Positions 8,891 through 17,233 of a DNA stretch of 64,000 bases are shown piece by piece. Within the stretch, counting starts at the first letter, position 1. Every line of letters begins with the position of its first letter. Under the pieces are notes generated by a model. That model was given only the letters and a program-made list of their open reading frames with translations. It was not told the origin of the DNA and searched no databases. The translations under genes were made by a program, and so were the position numbers. This DNA comes from Luteolibacter ambystomatis (GTDB lineage: Bacteria > Verrucomicrobiota > Verrucomicrobiia > Verrucomicrobiales > Akkermansiaceae), in assembly GCF_018137965.1 (NCBI RefSeq), contig NZ_CP073100.1, positions 310,001 through 374,000 on the forward strand, given 5' to 3'.

Positions 8891-9880
8891 ATGAAAGATC
8901 CCATTACCGTCTCCATCACCGGCGCCGCAGGGCAGATCGGCTACGCGCTCCTTTTCCGCATCGCTTCCGGTGCGGTCTTTGGCCCGGATCAGCCGGTGAA
9001 CCTGCGCCTGATCGAGATCGAGCCCGCGCTGCCCGCCCTCAATGGCGTGGTGATGGAGCTGGATGATTGCGCGTTCCCACTGTTGCGCGAGGTGGTGCCG
9101 ACCGCCGATCTCAACGAAGGTTTCCGCGGCACCAACTGGGCGCTGCTCGTCGGCTCCGTGCCGCGCAAGGCCGGGATGGAACGCGGCGACCTGCTCGGTA
9201 TCAACGGCAAGATTTTCACCGGCCAAGGCAAGGCCATCGCCCGCAATGCGGCGAAGGATGTGCGTGTGCTCGTCGTGGGCAACCCGTGCAACACCAACGC
9301 GCTGATCGCGATGAACAATGCGGACGGCGTGCCGAAGGAACGCTTCTTCGCGATGACCCGTCTCGATGAGAACCGCGCGAAGAGCCAGCTCGCGAAGAAG
9401 GCCAGCGTGCATCACTCGAAGGTCACGAACCTGTGCATCTGGGGCAACCACTCCGCCACGCAGTACCCGGACTTCACCAACGCGAAGATCAACGGCCGCC
9501 CCGTGGCCGATGTGATTTCCCACGTGGAGTGGCTGAAGAACGATTTCATCAAGACCGTGCAACAGCGCGGCGCGGCCATCATCGCCGCCCGTGGTGCATC
9601 TTCCGCGGCATCCGCCGCGAATGCCGCCATTGATACGGTGAAGAGCCTCATCACCCCGACTCCGGCCGGGGACTGGCATTCCGTGGCTGTTTGTTCGGAT
9701 GGTTCCTACGGCATCGAAAAGGGTCTCATCGCCTCCATGCCGATCCGCACCATCGAGGATGGCAAGTGGGAGGTGGTCCAGGGAGTGCCGGTGGATGCCT
9801 TCAGCCGCGAGAAGATCGATGCCTCCATCAAGGAGCTCCAGGAAGAGCGTGATGCGGTGAAGGACCTGCTGCCGAAATAA
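8891..9880 (+). CDS. mdh: Malate dehydrogenase
   Basis: A 329-residue NAD-dependent enzyme interconverting malate and oxaloacetate in the TCA cycle, of the type-2 (cytosolic/chloroplast-like) group. Residues 9-19 carry the dinucleotide loop [20 protein letters not shown] and MTRLDENRA (substrate Arg) follow, then IWGNHSATQ with the catalytic His. Length is normal for the group. Single gene with its own terminator immediately after. The start has no strong ribosome site, as with most genes here. Confidence 0.97.
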   Translation: MKDPITVSITGAAGQIGYALLFRIASGAVFGPDQPVNLRLIEIEPALPALNGVVMELDDCAFPLLREVVPTADLNEGFRGTNWALLVGSVPRKAGMERGDLLGINGKIFTGQGKAIARNAAKDVRVLVVGNPCNTNALIAMNNADGVPKERFFAMTRLDENRAKSQLAKKASVHHSKVTNLCIWGNHSATQYPDFTNAKINGRPVADVISHVEWLKNDFIKTVQQRGAAIIAARGASSAASAANAAIDTVKSLITPTPAGDWHSVAVCSDGSYGIEKGLIASMPIRTIEDGKWEVVQGVPVDAFSREKIDASIKELQEERDAVKDLLPK

Positions 9881-9909
9881 TTACGGCATTCATCGTATTT
9901 CAGCGAATC

Positions 9910-9940
9910 AGCCGCAGGAGATCCTGCGGCTGTTTTGTTT
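9910..9940 (+). terminator. Rho-independent terminator of mdh
   Basis: AGCCGCAGG (9910-9918) and CCTGCGGCT (9923-9931) form a perfect nine-pair stem with a four-base loop, followed by GTTTTGTTT. Confidence 0.88.
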
Positions 9941-9980
9941 GCAGGGAACGATTGCTGAAGCCGCGTTGCCTGGCCTTCTT

Positions 9981-10142
9981 CGTCCTGAAGGGATGGATCA
10001 TAAAAGCCTGGGGTGAAACCCCAGGCAACCATATCGCGAGAATCGCGTCCTGAAAGGATGCTTCATGTAGGGAAGACACCGAAGTTTGATGCCGTTCGGA
10101 TTGATTCGCCCTTTACTCCACATGATCCGTCCCTTCAGGATG
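9981..10142. repeat. Cluster of REP-like palindromes
   Basis: Three copies of a short palindrome related to CGTCCTGAAGGGATG lie at 9981-9995, 10046-10060 and, inverted, 10128-10142. Between them is a perfect hairpin, GCCTGGGGT (10006-10014) with ACCCCAGGC (10018-10026). The third copy overlaps the end of the CWC gene. The same core occurs at 4895-4909. Confidence 0.5.
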
Positions 10143-10340
10143 AGGAGGTGGGGATGAGGGCCAGTTCTCCACGCATCCCTCGCAGATACAGGCGCGCCGC
10201 TTGTCTTCCTCCGCCACCAGATCGATCAGCGCGGGCGGGATGGTGACATCCATGCACCAGCAACGCACGCCGAGGAGGGCGCCACAGTGGTTGTCCGATC
10301 GGCAGAGGGGACAGAAATTGGGGGTGGAGAACAGGTCCAT
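10113..10340 (-). CDS. Cysteine-rich CWC family protein
   Basis: A 75-residue protein with CPLC near the start, CWC in the middle (VRCWCMDVTIP) and CICEGC near the end. These paired cysteines and the Cys-Trp-Cys match the small CWC family, probably a zinc-binding fold; its function is unknown. The ATG at 10340 puts the first cysteines close to the N-terminus. It is downstream of the oxidoreductase gene but separated by a strong terminator. Confidence 0.75.
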   Translation of the reverse strand: MDLFSTPNFCPLCRSDNHCGALLGVRCWCMDVTIPPALIDLVAEEDKRRACICEGCVENWPSSPPPHPEGTDHVE

Positions 10341-10438
10341 GTGATCGGGCTGGCCTCCCGGCAATATACCCGCCGGACGACCGTTGCCAATCGGGAGGAT
10401 TTCCACTTGAGGCGGACGGCATGCTGTTCTCCAGCGCA

Positions 10439-10471
10439 AAAAAACGCGCGGGACGGATCCGCGCGTTTTTT
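10439..10471 (-). terminator. Rho-independent terminator
   Basis: AAAAAACGCGCG (10439-10450) pairs with CGCGCGTTTTTT (10460-10471), a 12-pair stem with T run on either strand. It ends the oxidoreductase transcript on the minus strand. Confidence 0.85.
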
Positions 10472-10493
10472 GAAGTAACGGACTTGGAAGCGA

Positions 10494-11780
10494 TCAGACG
10501 TATTTGCCCTTGCCGGGAACCGGCGCGGGATAGAGGCCATCGGGGCCGGCCTTCGGTCCCGGATCGGCATCCCACGCGAGGACTTTGGGCATGGTATCGA
10601 GCTGGGAATTGAGAGCTTTTTCCCAGGTGATTTCCTCACCGGAGTAGGCGGCCATCCGGCCCATGATGGCAGTCAGGGTGCTTTCGGCGGTGTAGAACGC
10701 GTTGTTCAGCGGCTTGTCGTTGCGGATGTGGTCGTAGAGCGCGTCGTGCTCGTTTTGATACGGATTCTTCTCCGTCTCACGGAAGCGCCAGACAATCTTT
10801 CCGCTGTGGTCCTTGATCATGCCGGGAAGTGCGGTGCCCTTGGTGCCGGAGATTTCCTCGGTGACCTTCGTCCAGCCACCCCAGTGGCGGCACTGGGAGT
10901 TCATGATGGTGCCGTCCGGATAGGTGTATTCGACGTAGAAGTGGTCGAAGATTTCGCCGTAGTCCTTGCCGATGCGCTGGGAGCGGCCGCCCATGCCGAC
11001 GCACTTGGCGGGATGGGCGCCCTTGAACCAGTTGCCCACGTCCAGGTTGTGGACGTGCTGCTCGGCGATGTGATCTCCACAGAGCCAGTTGAAATAGTAC
11101 CAGTTCCGCATCTGGTATTGCATCTCGGTGGAGCCGGGCTGGCGGCTGTTCACCCAGACACCGCCTCCGGTCCAATAGACCTGGGAGGATATGAAGTCAC
11201 CGATGGCTCCTTCCTGCACTTTCTTGAAGGTTTCCAGATAGCTGGTCTGGTAGCGGCGCTGGAGACCGCAGACGACCTTGAGCTTTTTCTCATCGGCCTT
11301 CTTTGCGGCCTCAAGCATCTTGCGGATGCCGGTGCCATCGACAGCGACGGGCTTTTCCATGAAGACGTGCTTGCCCTTTTCGATGGCGTATTCGAAGTGG
11401 CTCGGGCGGAAGCCGGGAGGCGTGCAAAGCAGGACGACATCCGCGGAGTCGATGGCCTGCTTGAAGGCTTCGAAGCCGGTGAACTGGCGCTCTTTTGGCA
11501 CATCGGCGCGCTCGCCGAACTGCTTCTTGAGCTCTCCCAGAGAACCTTCGAGTCGATCAGGGAAGGCATCGGCCATGGCCACCAGGCGCGTGCCCGGCAC
11601 GGTCAGGGTCTGGGCGGCGGCTCCGGTGCCGCGGCCACCACAGCCGATGAGGGCGACCTTGATTTCATCGCTCCCGCCGACTTGGGCGAAGAGGGAGGAT
11701 GGAAGCGTGCTGGCGGCGGCGGCCAAGGCTCCGGTTTGAAGGAAAGTCCGGCGGTTTGGAAGGATGAGAGGTTGGGTCAT
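10494..11780 (-). CDS. Gfo/Idh/MocA oxidoreductase with Tat signal
   Basis: A 428-residue secreted NAD(P)-dependent sugar or polyol dehydrogenase-like protein. The N-terminus PNRRTFLQTGALAAAAS is a twin-arginine signal, so the protein is exported folded with its cofactor. The Rossmann loop is VALIGCGGRGTGA (about 41-53). EKPVAVD supplies the conserved EKP Lys of the family. Such Tat-tagged oxidoreductases are numerous in Verrucomicrobiota and Planctomycetota, usually in polysaccharide breakdown. The substrate is unknown. Single gene, divergent from thiG. Confidence 0.92.
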   Translation of the reverse strand: MTQPLILPNRRTFLQTGALAAAASTLPSSLFAQVGGSDEIKVALIGCGGRGTGAAAQTLTVPGTRLVAMADAFPDRLEGSLGELKKQFGERADVPKERQFTGFEAFKQAIDSADVVLLCTPPGFRPSHFEYAIEKGKHVFMEKPVAVDGTGIRKMLEAAKKADEKKLKVVCGLQRRYQTSYLETFKKVQEGAIGDFISSQVYWTGGGVWVNSRQPGSTEMQYQMRNWYYFNWLCGDHIAEQHVHNLDVGNWFKGAHPAKCVGMGGRSQRIGKDYGEIFDHFYVEYTYPDGTIMNSQCRHWGGWTKVTEEISGTKGTALPGMIKDHSGKIVWRFRETEKNPYQNEHDALYDHIRNDKPLNNAFYTAESTLTAIMGRMAAYSGEEITWEKALNSQLDTMPKVLAWDADPGPKAGPDGLYPAPVPGKGKYV

Positions 11781-11944
11781 GGCAGTGAAGCGTTTTGGAA
11801 TATCCCGGGATTCACCCGGATTCGGGAGCCTACGATGACCACCGGAATGGCCTTTCAAGGTGCGGACTTGAGGAAACTCCCGCGGTTCTTCGCCGAGGCT
11901 CCGCTTGCATGCCGGGCGGGCATTTCCCAAAGTCCCTGCCTCAG

Positions 11945-12724
11945 ATGTCCCAGCCACTCGTCATCGCCGGTCGTGAAATTCGCTCCCGTTTGTTCGTTGG
12001 AACCGGAAAGTTCTCCTCGAACGAATCGATGCGTGACGCCCTCGTGGCCAGTGGTGCGGAGATCGTGACCGTGGCGCTGCGCCGTGCCGATCTCAGCGGC
12101 CAGAGCGATCCGTATGCGAACATCCTCGATTTCATCGACCCGGAGAAATACCTGCTGCTGCCGAACACCAGCGGCGCGATGAATGCCGAGGAAGCCGTCC
12201 GTCTCGCCCGCCTCGCGGCCGCCGCCGGCCTGCCGAAGTGGGTGAAGCTGGAGATCCATCCCGATCCCACCTATTTGCTGCCGGACCCGATCGAGACTCT
12301 CAAGGCGGCTGAGATCCTGGTGAAGGAAGGCTTCACCGTTCTGCCCTACATTAATGCCGATCCGGTGCTGGCGAAGCGTCTGCAGGAAGCGGGCACCGCC
12401 ACCGTGATGCCGCTCGGCTCGCCGATTGGCAGCAATCGCGGCCTCGCGACGCGCGATCAGATCCGCATCATCATCGAGCAGGCCATCGTGCCGGTGGTGG
12501 TGGATGCCGGTATCGGTGCTCCCAGCCACGCGGCGGAGGCTTTGGAACTCGGAGCCGATGCCGTGCTGGTGAATACCGCCATCGCGATCGCCAATGATCC
12601 GGTGAAGATGGCCATGGCTTTCAAGAAGGCCGTCGAGGCCGGTCGCGAGGCTTTTGAAATCGGTCTGCCCGAAGCGGAGGACCGTGCCATCGCCACCAGT
12701 CCGCTTACGGCGTTCCTTTCCTGA
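11945..12724 (+). CDS. thiG: Thiazole synthase
   Basis: A 259-residue enzyme making the thiazole phosphate part of thiamine from deoxyxylulose phosphate, dehydroglycine and ThiS thiocarboxylate. Family marks are LFVGTGKF near the start, [26 protein letters not shown] with the Schiff-base Lys, [13 protein letters not shown] and [15 protein letters not shown]. Length is standard. No other thiamine gene is next to it and no TPP riboswitch consensus is seen upstream. The last 20 bases overlap the convergent gene at 12705. Confidence 0.97.
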   Translation: MSQPLVIAGREIRSRLFVGTGKFSSNESMRDALVASGAEIVTVALRRADLSGQSDPYANILDFIDPEKYLLLPNTSGAMNAEEAVRLARLAAAAGLPKWVKLEIHPDPTYLLPDPIETLKAAEILVKEGFTVLPYINADPVLAKRLQEAGTATVMPLGSPIGSNRGLATRDQIRIIIEQAIVPVVVDAGIGAPSHAAEALELGADAVLVNTAIAIANDPVKMAMAFKKAVEAGREAFEIGLPEAEDRAIATSPLTAFLS

Positions 12725-13262
12725 CGTCCAATCTGGGAACACCTGCCGCCGCCGCCCAGCGGACAACGGTTTCCATTTCGTCCTTGTTGGCGAAGAGGCG
12801 TAGAGGAACGCAATAGCAGGCGTGGGTCGTGGGGAGCAGCACCAGCATGTCATCCGCCACAATGATGGAATCCAGATAGCGCCACTCGAAGGTGGAATGA
12901 TTCGGCCCGGCTTGCTTTCGTACGCGGGCGAGACTGAAGATCCATAAGTCCTCCCCTTCGATCCGTTCGCGTTTCTCCAACGATTCCCGCGTCACCATGT
13001 GTGAATAGATCCGCCATCCCAGCAGGAACGAACCGTAGAGGACGGCGAAGAGGTAGCAGACGAATCTGATATCATTCAGCCAACAGAAGATCAGACCCGC
13101 TCCGACCACACAGTACACGTAGAGCAGCGCCAGTTTCCGCCGCAAGGTGTTCATCCCGCTGCGATACAGCCGGAGCGCGTGTTTCCAATCGTCCGCAGTG
13201 GGCAAGCCACTCACCCGGATCACCGGTTGGTCATCGGGGAAGGGAGCGGGTTCCGGACTCAT
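12705..13262 (-). CDS. YcxB-like membrane protein (second of a pair)
   Basis: A 185-residue protein with two membrane helices in the middle (about 44-85) and a C-terminal cytoplasmic domain resembling YcxB-type proteins. It ends with a basic tail after VPRLDVRKG. It overlaps the preceding gene by four bases (ATGA), indicating translational coupling. The two products share layout and several motifs (a YxV-type strand, CVPLRLF against CIPTRFF, and a final VPRLDVRK against LPVLDYRK), so they are paralogues. Function unknown. Confidence 0.65.
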   Translation of the reverse strand: MSPEPAPFPDDQPVIRVSGLPTADDWKHALRLYRSGMNTLRRKLALLYVYCVVGAGLIFCWLNDIRFVCYLFAVLYGSFLLGWRIYSHMVTRESLEKRERIEGEDLWIFSLARVRKQAGPNHSTFEWRYLDSIIVADDMLVLLPTTHACYCVPLRLFANKDEMETVVRWAAAAGVPRLDVRKGTP

Positions 13263-13819
13263 GGTGCGGCGGATCGAGGTTTCCGGTAGTCGAGCACGGG
13301 CAGGCCCGCGTCACGTGCGAATTCCAGCAAGCGGGCCACATCTTCCGTGCCTTTGAAAAAGCGGGTTGGGATGCATTCCAAGGCGTAGCGATTGGAGATC
13401 ATCACCACCAGATCGTCATCCGACACCACCCTGTCGAGCGTGCTCCATTCGTAGAAGAATTCATTGGGACCACTCAGGAGCTGGACTCCCTGCGGATCGA
13501 AGCACCAGTGCGGGCACCCGCCACTGCGCGCGGCTTTCAACATGATCCGATCCAAGGCCATATCTCTGAACTTTCGTCGCCGCAGCCACATGGCCGTGAG
13601 AATGACCGCGACCAAAAATGCGGCTTCCGGGCTTTCCAACCCGAGGTGGAAGATCAAAGCGAAGCCCGCGATTGCCGGCAGCCAAGTGAGAAGCCTGACC
13701 GACAGGGGCCGGGAGCGCATCTTGAGCCGGAAACCCTGAGCCCAATCGGATCGATCCGGAGTGCCCCACAGGCGTACTTCCCCTTCGGCGGAAGTCGGGA
13801 TTGTGGTGGCGGGTTCCAT
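13259..13819 (-). CDS. YcxB-like membrane protein (first of a pair)
   Basis: A 186-residue protein with two membrane segments (about 40-80) and a C-terminal soluble domain containing FFYEWSTLDRVVSDDDLVV and CIPTRFFKG. It is paralogous to the overlapping downstream gene. The ATG at 13819 is chosen; a GTG at 13867 would add 16 residues. Neither start has a clear ribosome site. Function unknown. Confidence 0.62.
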   Translation of the reverse strand: MEPATTIPTSAEGEVRLWGTPDRSDWAQGFRLKMRSRPLSVRLLTWLPAIAGFALIFHLGLESPEAAFLVAVILTAMWLRRRKFRDMALDRIMLKAARSGGCPHWCFDPQGVQLLSGPNEFFYEWSTLDRVVSDDDLVVMISNRYALECIPTRFFKGTEDVARLLEFARDAGLPVLDYRKPRSAAP

Positions 13820-13897
13820 GCGGGAGTTCGCGACAATCTGAAGCCACGTCCATCGGATAGGAACCACGAACTTGCCGGTGCCCGGGCCTTTCCAACA

Positions 13898-13929
13898 AAA
13901 ATCCCGACCAGCGGACCGGTCGGGATTTT
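13898..13929 (-). terminator. Rho-independent terminator
   Basis: AAAATCCCGACC (13898-13909) pairs with GGTCGGGATTTT (13918-13929). It lies 17 bases after the stop of the gene ending at 13946, with a T5 run on the minus strand. Confidence 0.85.
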
Positions 13930-13945
13930 CGGGAAAATGTCAGCG

Positions 13946-14884
13946 TCAGCTATTGTTGAAGTGACGGAACTCGGTGTTCGTCGAGGGCGGGGGAGGCGGC
14001 GGAATGGGCGGGATCGGCGGCGGCGGCGGCGGCAGATCCAGCGGGTTCGGCGGAGTGATCGCCGGGGCCACTTCTTCCTTCGCGTCTTTCGCGTCCTTGG
14101 AATCCTTCGAGTCCTTGGAGCTGCGATGTTTGTCGCCGGTGGCCGGGTCGAGCTTGGCGAGCACGGCCTGCACATCGGCGAGAGATTCGGGGACGGCGGC
14201 TACGGCACACTGGGCAGCGAGGCGCATCGCATCCGGCTTGGTGGTGGCAGCGGTCTCGACGATGTTCGCGATCGATTCCTTGTCGTTTTCGGTCGCCTTG
14301 ATGGCGGCCTTCACGATTTCGCACACACGGTCCGGATTCGCGGTCACTTCGGCGGCCACGATTTCGAGCAGCTTCGAAGGATCCTCATGGATGCGATGGC
14401 GGATATTCAGCGCGTATTCGACATCGCTGAGGGACTCGCCCTTCGCCGGAGTGGCGTCGCTGCGATACATCGCCGCGAGGAGGGAGAGCGCGAAGTTCAG
14501 TTCCTTGGCCGGCGCGCGATTGGCAGCCATGGCGAGCATGCCTTGGGAGCGGCTGGCTTCCACGGACTTCAGAAATGGGGCCGCGTTCTTGCGGAGTTGG
14601 GATTCCAAGCTCCACGGACGGGTCACGACCGGAACTTCAGAGAATCCAAGAGAAATGGGGTCCTGAACCAGATACCACGGCTGGTCCTTGGAAAAGGATT
14701 CCGGGGACACTCCCACCAGCGGCTGGATCGGGGAGCCGGAGGAAAAACCCTTGGCTGCGATGGGATCGGTGGGTGCCGAGCCGCTTTCGAACTGACGGCT
14801 TGCTCCCGACAGATCCTGGGCCAGCAGGGGGCTGGTGCAGGCGAAGGTCAGGGCAACCGCGCCGGAGAGCACTGGTCGTTTCAT
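13946..14884 (-). CDS. Secreted alanine-rich protein with polyproline tail, unknown function
   Basis: A 312-residue protein with a signal peptide (MKRPVLSGAVALTFACTSPLLAQ). The middle is helical and alanine-rich. Near the C-terminus there is a Ser-Lys-Asp repeat (SSKDSKDSKDAKDAKEE), then runs of six or seven prolines separated by Ile, then FRHFNNS at the end. The proline tail may span the envelope or bind a partner. The start at 14884 is used because it begins the signal peptide. It has its own terminator. No family recognised. Confidence 0.7.
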   Translation of the reverse strand: MKRPVLSGAVALTFACTSPLLAQDLSGASRQFESGSAPTDPIAAKGFSSGSPIQPLVGVSPESFSKDQPWYLVQDPISLGFSEVPVVTRPWSLESQLRKNAAPFLKSVEASRSQGMLAMAANRAPAKELNFALSLLAAMYRSDATPAKGESLSDVEYALNIRHRIHEDPSKLLEIVAAEVTANPDRVCEIVKAAIKATENDKESIANIVETAATTKPDAMRLAAQCAVAAVPESLADVQAVLAKLDPATGDKHRSSKDSKDSKDAKDAKEEVAPAITPPNPLDLPPPPPPIPPIPPPPPPSTNTEFRHFNNS

Positions 14885-15224
14885 GGTTTTGTGTAGGGGG
14901 AGGGTGAACCGGGCCGATCTTCTCACATTTATGTCAACCGCCAAGCACGTGATCGCGTGGTCATCCGACCAAGCGAATATTGGTGGTTCAATTCACTGGT
15001 TTTCAATGAATTGGTGTATTGTCGAAAATGGGAGTGATAAGCATTTAAGCAAACCTAACCTTCATCCAACATTAAGCTGGATGTTAGAGAGTATGCTTGA
15101 AGCTCCGCAAACCCAGACCTTCAGCGAAGCCGGACCCATCCGTACATGACGATTTCAAATGCGGACGCAAGAGGGGCGACCGCTTTTTGGACAAGTAGTC
15201 CGGCTTGGGTGTCTGCTCCGGGAA
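14885..15224. other. Gene-free stretch between metG and the proline-tail gene
   Basis: These 340 bases are clearly more A/T-rich than the genes on either side. Both neighbours are on the minus strand, so this should hold the promoter of the proline-tail gene and the end of the metG transcript. TTGACA is present on the minus strand near 14932-14937, but no convincing -10 box follows. A weak hairpin (CATCCA/TGGATG) lies near 15062-15083. Nothing else is recognised. Confidence 0.35.
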
Positions 15225-16820
15225 TCAACCTTCCGCCGCTTCCTCCTCGATCACGATCTTCGGAAACACCGGCTTGGGCTTTCCGATGGTGTGACCGTCC
15301 GCCAGCAGACCCCATTTGAGGTCATCGAGTTTCAGGGTGAGGAGATCCTCGCGGGCGAGCTGGGAGGCGATCTTGGCGGCCGCCTGGGGAACCACGGGTG
15401 AAAGCAGCACGGCGCAGTGGGCGACGTTCTCGGCGAAGTGGTAGAGGATGGTTTGCACGCGGGCGGCCTGCTCCGGGTCCTTCTTCAGTTCCCAAGGCTT
15501 CATGCGGTCCGCGTACTGGTTGCACAGCACCACATGGCGGGTGAGGGCCTCCAGGGCCTTCGCCACTTCATACTCGTCCATCGCCTCGCGATAGGCGGCG
15601 GTGGTTTCGGTGAGGGACTTCTGCAGCGCGAGGTCGTCTTCCGTCGCCGGGCCGCCGGGACTGAGGATGCCATCGGTGAAACGCTGGCTCATGTTGAGCG
15701 CACGGTTGCAGAGATTGCCCAGCTTGTCGGCGAGCTCGTCATTGAAGAGCATGACGAGGCGCTCCAGATCGAAATCCGAATCGCGACCGGTGATGATGTC
15801 GCGGACGAGGTAGTAGCGCAGGGCGTCCACTCCGAACTTGTCAGCGAGTTCGTCCGGATCGACGACATTGCCGAGCGATTTCGACATCTTCTCGCTCTGG
15901 CCGGACTTGCTCTTGCGGTTCCACCAGCCGTGGACCAGCAGTTGTGGCATCTGGTCGTCACGGAAGCCCATCGCATGCAGCATGCAGGGCCAGTAGATGC
16001 CGTGGGCGGGAATGAGGATGTCCTTGCCGATGATGTGGGTGGCGGGCGGATTGCCGCTCCAGATCCTGGCGAAGTCGGGAAGCCCGGCGTCCGGCGCGGC
16101 CTCGTAGCCGACGAAGGAGACGTAGTTGATAAGCGCGTCGAACCAGACGTAGGTCACGTAGCCGAGATCGAAGGGGAACTCGATGCCCCAGCGCAAACGT
16201 TCCTTCGGACGCGAGATGCAGAGATCGGTTTCACCGGAGCGCTCGAGCGCGTTGAGCAGCTCGGCCTTGCGGAAGGCGGGCAGCACGAAGTTGTCCGTCT
16301 TTTCGAGATACTCCTTCAGCCAGCCGATGTGGTCGCTGAGTTTGAAGTACCAGTTCTCCTCCTCGATCTCGGTGACCTCGCCCCATTCCGGGCCGAACTC
16401 GCCCTGCTCGTTGCGATCGCGGTCGGTGAGGTACTGCTCCTGTCGTACCGAGTAGAAGCCCTTGTGGGTCTTCTGATAGAGTTGTCCCTGTTCCTTGAGG
16501 GTGGAGAGGATCTTGCGGACACAGGCCTTGTGCCGCTCGTCCACGGTTTCCGCCCAGCCATCATAGCGCACGTCCAGCTTGTCCCACAGGTTGAGGAACT
16601 TCTTGGTCGTGCGCTTGACGTAGGTGGCGGGATGCACGCCTTCCTTCTCCGCGGTCTGCTGGACCTTCTGGCCGTGCTGGTCCACGCCGGTGAGGAAGAA
16701 CACCTCGTCCCCGCGCAGGCGGCGGTAGCGGGCGATCACGTCGGCAAGCACCTTCTCATAGGCGTGGCCGATGTGGGGCGAACCGTTGGTGTAGTCGATG
16801 GCGGTGGTGAGGAAGAACAT
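15225..16820 (-). CDS. metG: Methionyl-tRNA synthetase
   Basis: A 531-residue class I enzyme charging tRNA-Met. The HIGH motif is HIGH in SPHIGHAYEK (near residue 15) and the KMSKS motif is in SEKMSKSLGNVVDP. The region between shows none of the four-cysteine zinc knuckle, so it belongs to the zinc-free form. The C-terminal dimerisation/tRNA-binding domain of E. coli MetG (677 residues) is also absent. The anticodon-binding helical part is intact. It is followed on the same strand only by unrelated genes. Confidence 0.96.
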   Translation of the reverse strand: MFFLTTAIDYTNGSPHIGHAYEKVLADVIARYRRLRGDEVFFLTGVDQHGQKVQQTAEKEGVHPATYVKRTTKKFLNLWDKLDVRYDGWAETVDERHKACVRKILSTLKEQGQLYQKTHKGFYSVRQEQYLTDRDRNEQGEFGPEWGEVTEIEEENWYFKLSDHIGWLKEYLEKTDNFVLPAFRKAELLNALERSGETDLCISRPKERLRWGIEFPFDLGYVTYVWFDALINYVSFVGYEAAPDAGLPDFARIWSGNPPATHIIGKDILIPAHGIYWPCMLHAMGFRDDQMPQLLVHGWWNRKSKSGQSEKMSKSLGNVVDPDELADKFGVDALRYYLVRDIITGRDSDFDLERLVMLFNDELADKLGNLCNRALNMSQRFTDGILSPGGPATEDDLALQKSLTETTAAYREAMDEYEVAKALEALTRHVVLCNQYADRMKPWELKKDPEQAARVQTILYHFAENVAHCAVLLSPVVPQAAAKIASQLAREDLLTLKLDDLKWGLLADGHTIGKPKPVFPKIVIEEEAAEG

Positions 16821-16890
16821 GGGAAAAAGTTTGCTGGTGTTCAGTGTTCAGTTATCAGGGAAGACCCTGTGAACCACACGGAGGAAGGCA

Positions 16891-17226
16891 TCAGGCATCC
16901 CGGACGACCTTGCCGCCCAGGGAAAGAATGCGGGCATTGCCCTTGGCTGCTTCCGCTTCGGGGATGTTGCCGTCGCGGACGTACATCTGGGAAAGTCCGG
17001 TCCAGGCGAGCAGATCGTTCGGACGGAGCGTGACGGCCTGCAATCCGCAGCCGATGGCTTCCTTCACCCCGCCGGTCTTGAGAAGCGCCATGCCGAGCGC
17101 GTGCCAGCCATCGAAAAACTCCGGATCAAGGGCGACACACCGGCGGTAGAGCGCGATGGCCTCGTCCATCTCGCCAACGGCGAGATGGCCGTTGGCGTCA
17201 TCGAAGAGGGAATCGCGCTCGGACAT
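16891..17226 (-). CDS. Small TPR protein
   Basis: A 111-residue protein with about three tetratricopeptide repeats, for example GEMDEAIALYRRCVALDPEF and GVKEAIGCGLQAVTLRP. It has no signal peptide. The start at 17226 lies seven bases after the stop of the foldase gene, so the two are an operon. It probably acts as an adaptor or partner of that protein or of MetG (70 bases downstream), but the partner is unknown. Confidence 0.75.
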   Translation of the reverse strand: MSERDSLFDDANGHLAVGEMDEAIALYRRCVALDPEFFDGWHALGMALLKTGGVKEAIGCGLQAVTLRPNDLLAWTGLSQMYVRDGNIPEAEAAKGNARILSLGGKVVRDA

Positions 17227-17233
17227 CCGGGGA

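Noticed and set aside
11800..11944. TPP riboswitch before thiG
   Set aside because: The conserved CUGAGA and ACCUGAU-type blocks were not found.
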